A stretch of DNA of 64,000 nt from Mactra quadrangularis (Eukaryota > Mollusca > Bivalvia > Venerida > Mactridae), in assembly GCA_025267735.1 (NCBI GenBank), contig CM046307.1, positions 54,059,395 through 54,123,394 on the forward strand, written 5' to 3'. Shown piece by piece: positions 50,801 to 59,800 of the stretch. How positions within the stretch are numbered: the stretch's first letter is position 1; the number at the start of each line of letters is the position of its first letter. Under the pieces are notes generated by a model. That model did no database searches, was not told the origin of the DNA, and was given only the letters and a program-made list of their open reading frames with translations. The translations under genes were made by a program, and so were the position numbers.

Positions 50801-53800
50801 GTTGCTGAAAAACAGCAAGAGAGATTTAATCATGTTAGTAATATATAATTTATTTATTTATTTTTTTACTGGGTTTAACGCCGTGTCAACACAATTTAGG
50901 TCATTTTACGGCATCTAACGCACCTAACCTAGATTCCTGGACCATTGCCTATAACCAGTATTCATCTACCCTTCCACAAGACCGGAAACCTTTCCATATT
51001 ATCTAATCAATGGAGGAAATTTACATTATTGTCAAATTTTCATGGAAGGGTATAACCTCCCCGGGTGGGATTCAAACCCGTACCCCTTCAGGACACGAGA
51101 TTCCAAATCCCGACGCGCTACCAACTGCACTATCGACCCGGGTTTATGTATAAAGCACTAAATATTTTAAGATTAAAATTCTGTTTACAAACATGTGTAT
51201 GTAATATACACGTACAGTAAAGTTCCGTTACATGAAGGCCATCTTGGTTATTGCAAATCATGTGATCTTTTAAACATTTTTTAAGTCCTAAATGCTTAAG
51301 TTAGGAATAAAACGTCCGTATATGAAGACAATTCTGGACACCAGACCGTCTATTTTGATGGTTCTAGTAGTGGGACTTAACTGCATAAAATATAAGTTAC
51401 TTGTTTCAGTTATAAAATGTTATAGCTCGTTTAGGATAACTTGAGACGAACGACTCAGTTTGTTTACATATTTGGGACTCGGGTATTACATAAAACAGGG
51501 AGGTCAGCTGGTTTTGTGAAATGAAAGTATTAAACATGTCTTAAGCTATGAACGTGTGTTTTCGTACTAAATTTAATACATCAAAAACACACTGATAATA
51601 GTCGATAATTACGTGTACTAAACTTAAATCCACCTGTGTATAAAAATGGTACCGTTGTTTTTTGTCTCAAGTTATCCTAAACGAGCTATAACAGCGTTAT
51701 GTTTCTTGCACTTAACATTATCTGAAATATAATCGTTGTTGTCTTCAATCATATCTTTCATGAAAAAGTTGAAAATATCTATTTTGTGGATGGATGCCAG
51801 AATTTCTGAAATTTTTGACAGTTATTACAGAAAAGTTTGAGAAAAACTGTTCAAATATTTGCTATAGGCACAAAATGATTCTAAAATGACTAAGTTAATC
51901 ATTTAACACTTACATGTATATGAAGAAAGTAAGATAATGATTCTGAAATGACTAAACTAATCGTTAAACAGTTTTGTTAAGAAAGTAAGGTTTTATGTCC
52001 TCTCATTGAAGATATTATAAACTCTGTCGATATTTAATGTAGTTAGAAAACAGATACAGTTCGCACAAATATACAAAGTCCCGTATATGTAAACAATTCA
52101 ATGAACTTATCCATGACAGGTGATGCTCATGATGACTATGAAATATTATATAGTATTAATATTAATATTTTCTTATGTCGAAGTGTCTTGTTGGTGTAAT
52201 AGTAAAGCGTTCTACCATGACAAGCATGATTGACTAATGAGCTGGTTGTCTATCCGCTACTCAAATTTTGTTAAATTAAACTAAACTACGTTTATTTTGA
52301 ATAAATAATTTTGGAATGGATTGATTTATTTTAATGTATACACAAACATGTAATGTTTTTTGTAAGAACTATATTTTTGAGTGGTATTTTATTTACAATA
52401 GTAGTGATCACTAGTACAGTTCAATAAATTATGTGGTTTTTGTACTAGGGCTTCTTTATATTAGGATCGTTGTTTCAAATATAACATCAGTATTAGGTAG
52501 TTTTTGTCTATGACTTTTGAAAGTATAAGTTCAAAGTTTCATTCCTGTCAGTACATAAACTAATTTATCTAGGTGTGGGCTGAAATGTTTCGTCTAAACA
52601 CATAAAATACCATTTTGGTTCAGAAAGTCTACATATATATGGCTCTGTTTCATTAATCATTTCTCAATATCCACTATTAAGAGGCATACACATTAAAAAA
52701 AGACAAATAAAGCTTCAACTTGTATTTTAATGTGCTCAAGGTTATTAGACAATACAAGTATACAAAGACTTTTATTTCACTCATTTACATACATGCTAAC
52801 AATGAGATACAATCATAATTAAAGTTAACCATGTATGAAGATGAACTGTACAAAATGCTATTGTTACCTTTAAATGAAAGTTATAATGATTAATGTAGCA
52901 TGGTGTGCAATTAGGCAACCGGAGAATCTAAATAGGGTACGATTACAACGTTTTAGAATATTGCAGTATTTGGAATAAGCAGTAAATCTGATAACTGTAC
53001 AATAGATAAAATAATTCACGAATTATCTTCTAGTTTACTATTTTATCTCGTTTCTTCATGGAAACTTATGAACAAAATATAGGTATCTGATCTGATTCAG
53101 AATATTCTTCGAACCTTTAAGTAAGTCATAACAATTATTCGAACAATTTGCTAGACAGTTATGAATGACAATGTATACAGTAATACAATCATTGTTATAC
53201 AATGTATAATTGTAGCAGAGGTATAATACGACCCTTGTACTCTCTTACCTTCAAGCTAGCCTTTATGGCGACGTGGTAGGGTGTCCTCTTACGTCTCGAG
53301 ATGTCTTGGGTTCGAATCTCAGTTCGGACCAAGGATATTTATCAAGTTACATTTTACGCCCAAAGTAAATAACCCACTAGGAATTGTGTGATTTCACCCT
53401 TAGATAGTCCCACAGACAATCAAGCTCCAAGAATTCGAAGACGAATTCTGTTAAGGAGGGGGTATATGTAGCAGAGGTATAATATGACACTTGTACTCCC
53501 TTGCCTTCAAGCTAGCTTTTATTGCGACGTGGTAGAGTTTCCACTTACGACTCGAGAGGTCGTGGGTTCGAATCTCAGTTCGGACCATGGATTTTTATCG
53601 AGTTACATAAATATCTAAATCAGGGAGGTAAATGTATGCACCACAGTCAGTTGAATAAGATTTTAACAAAAAAACAAAAACAATAAAAGTTATTATAGTG
53701 CGTACAAAAAACAAAACGTGTTTTGGTAAACATTAAAAATGAGACAATTCATTTCAGGGGTAGGCAGTAATGAAAATAAAATTTGAGTAATTCATTTTTA

Positions 53801-56800
53801 CAAAATTAGCATGGTTGATAAACCACCATCACCACTTGGTAAATCATGTTTATTATGATAGAACGATTACACCAACAACTAAGACACAAGTAAAACATAT
53901 CACAATTGTCATCCTGGGTATATAATTATAAACAGTGTTTTGTTTTTTTGTTCGAACTATAAATTGCCGTACTTATTTCAGTGACACCTCCTAGGATCAT
54001 TGGTTTTAACAATGACAGAGTGAACCAAGGTAAACCATCAATATTTAACTGTACAGTAGCAGCCTACCCTACACCAAGAGAAGATGAGATTAAACTACTG
54101 ACACCATCAGGAAAAATTGTCACAGTTGTACAATCATCCGTCTTAGATGGTTATCTGTATAAAAGGTCTAGCCTCTTTCAGGTAATACAGTAATATGTCT
54201 ATGTAGTTTTTTGGTTGGCTTGGTTTAACCACAGGAGTTTGACACTCTGTATTTTAGTTTTTATAAGGAGGAATGTTTTATCGAACTACGATTTAGAATG
54301 TCAATCTCCTGTGGATCAATGCTGTAGCAACACATTGTAAAGGTCACATTATGATGGTTAGTCTAAGTACCTTCTTACCATTCTGGAAAATAACTAAATC
54401 TCTGGATTAAACGATTAAGCAGTAACTAGGCACATAATTTTATCATTGACTGACTTACATGATAAAAAATTAGTGGTAGGAGGGATAGTGATGGTAAAAT
54501 AATTTTAAGACAATACTTACTTGGGAATTGAATCTACGACTCCTTGATCAGAAGACGAACATGCTACAGACTAGCAGGCAGTTTAATAGTAATATAAGGA
54601 AATTATAGTCTGGTTGGTGCTGGTAAGGGTTCAGGGTATTGCATGCTACTCTTACATGATATGTAAATGTATTATTGTTCAGGCACATAGGAAGCATTTT
54701 CAAATTGGGGGGGGGCTAATTTATTCATATTTATTTTAAGGTAAAGAAAACAGTACTTAATGTTACATTACTTATGTTTAAGTTTAATTTTACACTGCAT
54801 TTGAGCTTCTTGTTCCATAAAAAGTGTTTGTAATATTGTTTTTGCCGAAAAAGCACAAATGTATCAATCAATTGAGTGTGACAGATTAAATAGAGATCCT
54901 CAATACTTATAACTGCTGTAAATATTGGGGGGGGGGGCTAAGCCTGTTGCTCAGACCTGTTGATCCGGTATTGTTGTTATTACATATATTATATTTGTAT
55001 TACAGGTAAACATAGTGAACGCAGATGAGAAGTATAGCTGTGTTGTAAGAGCTATTGCTGGTGAAACCTCTATAACAAGAGAAGCTGATGTATTCAGTAA
55101 GTATTTTAAAGGGTATAACTGACTGTTGTAGTAATGTGAAGATAGCCAGCTGTGCCAATATGAAAATATTGTGAAGTAGCTTAAGCCTTTGAAAGTAACA
55201 CTGTAAACATAGTTATAAACATGATATAGACGGGAATTTTGAAACTTCCCATTAAAAATCAATGCCATGCTCTACTTGAACATCTCAATGTGAGACACTG
55301 TAACTAGCTTCTGTGTGAGCTTGTTCTACAGACGTTTTGTCAATAGAAAGAATCGAAACTTTACTTTAGAACAGTCCATAACCATGTGATATGATAAATT
55401 GAGAAGCGCAAAGTATGCAAAGTTTTGAAAGGAACCAATTAAGTTTTGATTGTTGTTTCCAATACATCCATGAATGATATCTAAGACTTTAGATAAAACC
55501 AGTACAGTTCTAGACTATAAAACCATATATTTATACCCCGCTTCGAAGAAGAGGGGGGTATACTTTTTTACCCTTGTCTGTGCGTGCGTGCGTGCGTCCG
55601 TCCGTCCGTTACAAAATTTCCGTGGCAGTTTTCTCAGCAACTATAACATGCAGCAGCCTAATACTTTGCATATTGCTTCATCCCATAGTCACATGTAGTG
55701 TAAAGCGATTTCATGCTCCTTGCTCATCTACTTCCTGTTTGTAGCATATTTTTAGATTTCGTTAAGTGAAAGTTACATTATGATAGTCATATTTCTCACT
55801 GCGGGGGTATCAATAGTGAGCATTAGCTCACAGATTTACTTGTTTTGTTCACTTCAAAACGAGCTTTGATTGTTCAGCTTTAACTAATGTACATTTCTAT
55901 AGACAAATAAAAGCTACAAAATTGGGTTCATGACAATGTTTAGTATGTACTTGATATTTTTTACGAACAAGTTTCCATTATCTAAGTAGGCTGTATGGAA
56001 TTCATTTTATTTCTTTCCATGTCCAATTTTACAATTTATCATTTAAAGTAGCATTGTATTTTTTATCTAAAACTGCACATTGGTGTTCAATGCAACAATT
56101 AGATTTTATATTGAGAATTTTCTTCTACTTTCACGTATCATCCATCTCAATGAAAACACACATTACCGTGGTAAATGCTTTGATTGCATAATTTTAAATG
56201 TATTTGTACTATGAGAATGCTTAAGTTTTTTCTCAGTTAAAGCAATCAGTCTTCTCTCTTGGCATTTTTGAAATAACAATTGTTAATCCAAACTACTCGT
56301 ATTTAGTTTCTTTTGTTTAAGATAATGTCATACTTAACTCTTGAGACTCACTATCAAAATGATTTTTCTACTTGTAGAATCATTTAAAGAAAACCTATTT
56401 CACACATTTTAAGTTTTGCTGATTTGTTGATCATGTAGCATACAGTTATAATAAAAGCATACAAACTTATTAATATTTTATATTCTTGATTTTATTCTAC
56501 TTCTTAACAAATTATTAATTATTATTTTAATATTTTTGTCAATTGATGCTTTGTCAGGTAATGTCGTATACAATTGAAAAATAGTGTTTATTTTTTGTAT
56601 CTTGAATATTGTTTCCATATATCTTGTACCTTTCTGATATTAATTTAGATATATGGTGGCAACGAATTGTTTAACAAAAGTCGAATCTATCTATAAACTG
56701 TATGGAACGAGAATTTGAGTTAAATTGTTGTTCCCTTTTCGAATTTTCTGATTCACGAAACAACTTAGAAGCTAAAAACAGTGTAATTCTTAACGATACA

Positions 56801-59800
56801 ATCATATATTCTTGTATAGTAAAACAATGTGGTCTTATTGTTCAGGTTTTTCCAATGTACGTTTCAGCAGGCAAATAAAAGCTATAAAAATTGTTCGATA
56901 ACAGTAGTTAGTAAGCATTTTAAAACTTTTTAAAAACAAGTTACCAACATCTTAGTAGTTTATATGAAATTTATTTTTCTTGCCATACAATCCAATTTAT
57001 CATTTAAAATAGCATTTAGTTTTTATCTAAAAAATGCACATAAGTGTTCAATGCAACAATTAGATTTTATATTGAGAATTTTCTTCTACTTTCACGTATC
57101 ATCCATCTCAATAAAAACACACATTACCGTGGTAAATGCTTTGATTGCATGGTGCTAAAATGTATTTGTTCTATGAGAAAGTCTGAGGTTTTTCTCAGTT
57201 AAAGCAATCAGTCTTCTCTCTTGGCATTATGAAATAACAATTGTTAACTCATACAATTTAGTGTTTTGTTTAAGATAATGTCATACTTGACTCTTGAGAC
57301 TCACTATCAAAATGATTGTTCTACTTTCTTAATCATTAAAAAAACCCATTTCACGCATTTATATTTTATTGATTTCTTGGTAACTGATCATTTAGCATAT
57401 AGTTATTTCAAAGACATACGGACTCATTAGTATTTCTATAAGCTTCTTGAATTATTTTTCTTTGAAACAAATTATTGTTATTATATGAAAAATATTTTGT
57501 CAACTGATGTCTCATTGATGACTCATTGTCTGTTACAGCCAAATAGCTATATGCAATTGAAATATTTGTTTTTAAATCTTGCAGTTTCAATACTGCTTTC
57601 TGATATGATTTTAGCTATGTTGTGGCAAGTATCTTTAAAAGTAAGTCAAACCTTATGATTAACTGTTTGCAGCAAGCAACCAAGTTTGATTGTTGTTCCT
57701 ACTTCCTATTTTATGACAAAAGTTACCTTAGCAATTCAAACTTCAGACCAATCAGAAACAATTAATTCATAGTAGGCATTTTCTCATATTTACTAACAAA
57801 TGATCAGTATATAAGTAGACGGTATGGAATTCTTTCTTTTCTTTCATACAATCTTATTTACAATTTATCATTAAAAGTAGCAATATATTTATTATCTGAA
57901 AATGCACATTAGTGTTCAATATCACAATCAGATTTTTTATTGAGAATTTTCTTCTACTTTCACGTATCATCCATCTCAATGAAAACACACATTACCGTGG
58001 TAAATGCTTTGATTGCATAATTTTAAATGTATTTGTACTATGAGAAAGTTTGAGGTTTTTCTCATTTAAAGCAACCAGTCTTCTCTCTTGGCATTATGAA
58101 ATAACAATTGTTAACTCATACAATTTAGTGTTTTGTTTAAGAAAATGTCATACTTGACTCTTGAGACTCACTATCAAAATGATTGTTCTACTTTCTTAAT
58201 CATTGAAAGAAAACCTATTTCACGCATTTAAATTTTATTGATTTCTTGGTAACTGATCATTTAACATATAGTTATTTCAAAGGCATACAGACTCATTAGT
58301 ATTTTTATAAGCTTCTTGAAATTTTTTTTCTTTGAAACAAATTACTGTTATTATATGATTATTTTTTGCCATTTGATGCATAATCTGGCATAGTCATATA
58401 GATCTTTAAATTTATGTATAATTTAAATCATTTTCTGTTTGTTGCAGTTTCATTGATCCTTTCCATTCGATAATGTACTTTTCTGATATAAATTTTCGCT
58501 ATGTTGTGACAGGTAATTGTTTGACCAAAGGCGTAACAAATAATTAAATGTATGTACCAAGGTTAATTGTTGTTAACATGTTGGTGTCATTCGAAAGAGG
58601 AAAGCCTTAGCTGCGTATGCATGGATAAATTCTGAGAAATGAAGTAATTGATAACCATTACAAAGAAACTGACCTCTAATTGAAATTGGTTGAAAACAAA
58701 ACATCTGAATAATATATTTTATATGTATATATACCCTTTATAAATTCGTTTAGGCCGCCTGTGGTGCATATTATGTGTCTATGTTTGGTCTGGACCATGC
58801 CCACTTCCTTGCCTTGAAGTAATATTTCAATGATACCAATATTCTCAATTTCAGTTCGACCAATGTTGATAAATCCCCCAGTTGTTGTAAAGAATGGTGT
58901 AACGGGTAATAAACTACCATTACAATGGTTACCATGGAGTAGATCACGTGGGGATACTGGTGATCCTAAAATTATGTGGTACAGTGTATGGATACGTGCT
59001 CTCGATGAAAAGAAGTTCAGGTAGGATTTTTATAAGACAGTTTGCTGTTGGGACCATTGAAGTTGATGTTCCCAAAAGCCAAATGGTCTTTATATAGGGA
59101 CCCTTGACTTCTCCAATTTAACATTTGGAACTTAAGAACCATCACAATTTGAATAATTCTTGTAATTACCAAGGTAGGCTTTATAGCAGAGCTTGTGTAC
59201 ACAATCAAATGCAAATAAAATGGGAATATATGAACACAAATACTTTCAGCATGGTCCAAATAACATAATTTCTAATTCTATACATAGAAAAGGGGACTTC
59301 GTGGAACAGTGATGATATTATAGTCTTTGGATTCCTTGAATGATACAAGTTTCTTTTTATATATCTCCATTGATTTTTAAAAAATGCTACAATTTTCTCA
59401 TTCCTTATTTGCACAATGACCAATGACTTAACATGTACATTGCTCATATTAATTGGTCAAAGACTTTTAGTGTAAAATGTACTCGAGCTTTCCTCTTGAA
59501 TTTTCAAAAACTTCTCCCGTGGAAAATATACAAGTCAAAGTTTTGGAAAAGACTGCATCAGTATCCAGGTTTCTGTATCTATGAAAGAAATATCTTGATT
59601 TTCCTTAAATATTGCTTGAAATGATCATAATGTTAGACATGAAATTGAATAATGCATTTTACAACATGTTATGATGAATTATAACAAATATAGACTGTGT
59701 TATTTATTTCCCAAGTTCCAAATAATTACATTTATCAGCGCCAATATTATATCCGTTTTCTGAAAGTGGAATCAACATTCACGGCAGTGATGAAGCGAAC

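Larger units (their letters stand above)
49988..53981. other. Large intron filled with repeats
   Basis: This 4-kb intron holds a SINE fragment (50455-50640), a family-1 SINE (50862-51142), an inverted-repeat element (51418-51693), two dispersed-repeat copies in opposite orientation (52060-52330 and 53692-53968) and the LTR-like mini-element (53211-53607). No extra exon was recognised. Confidence 0.8.

Noticed and set aside
53260..53330. A functional tRNA gene with 'GGTTCGAATCT'
   Set aside because: No complete cloverleaf, and the sequence is duplicated as part of a 141-bp repeat.
55474..55698. 74-codon frame rich in Val/Cys/Arg
   Set aside because: It is translated from a CGTG/CGTC microsatellite within a dispersed repeat.
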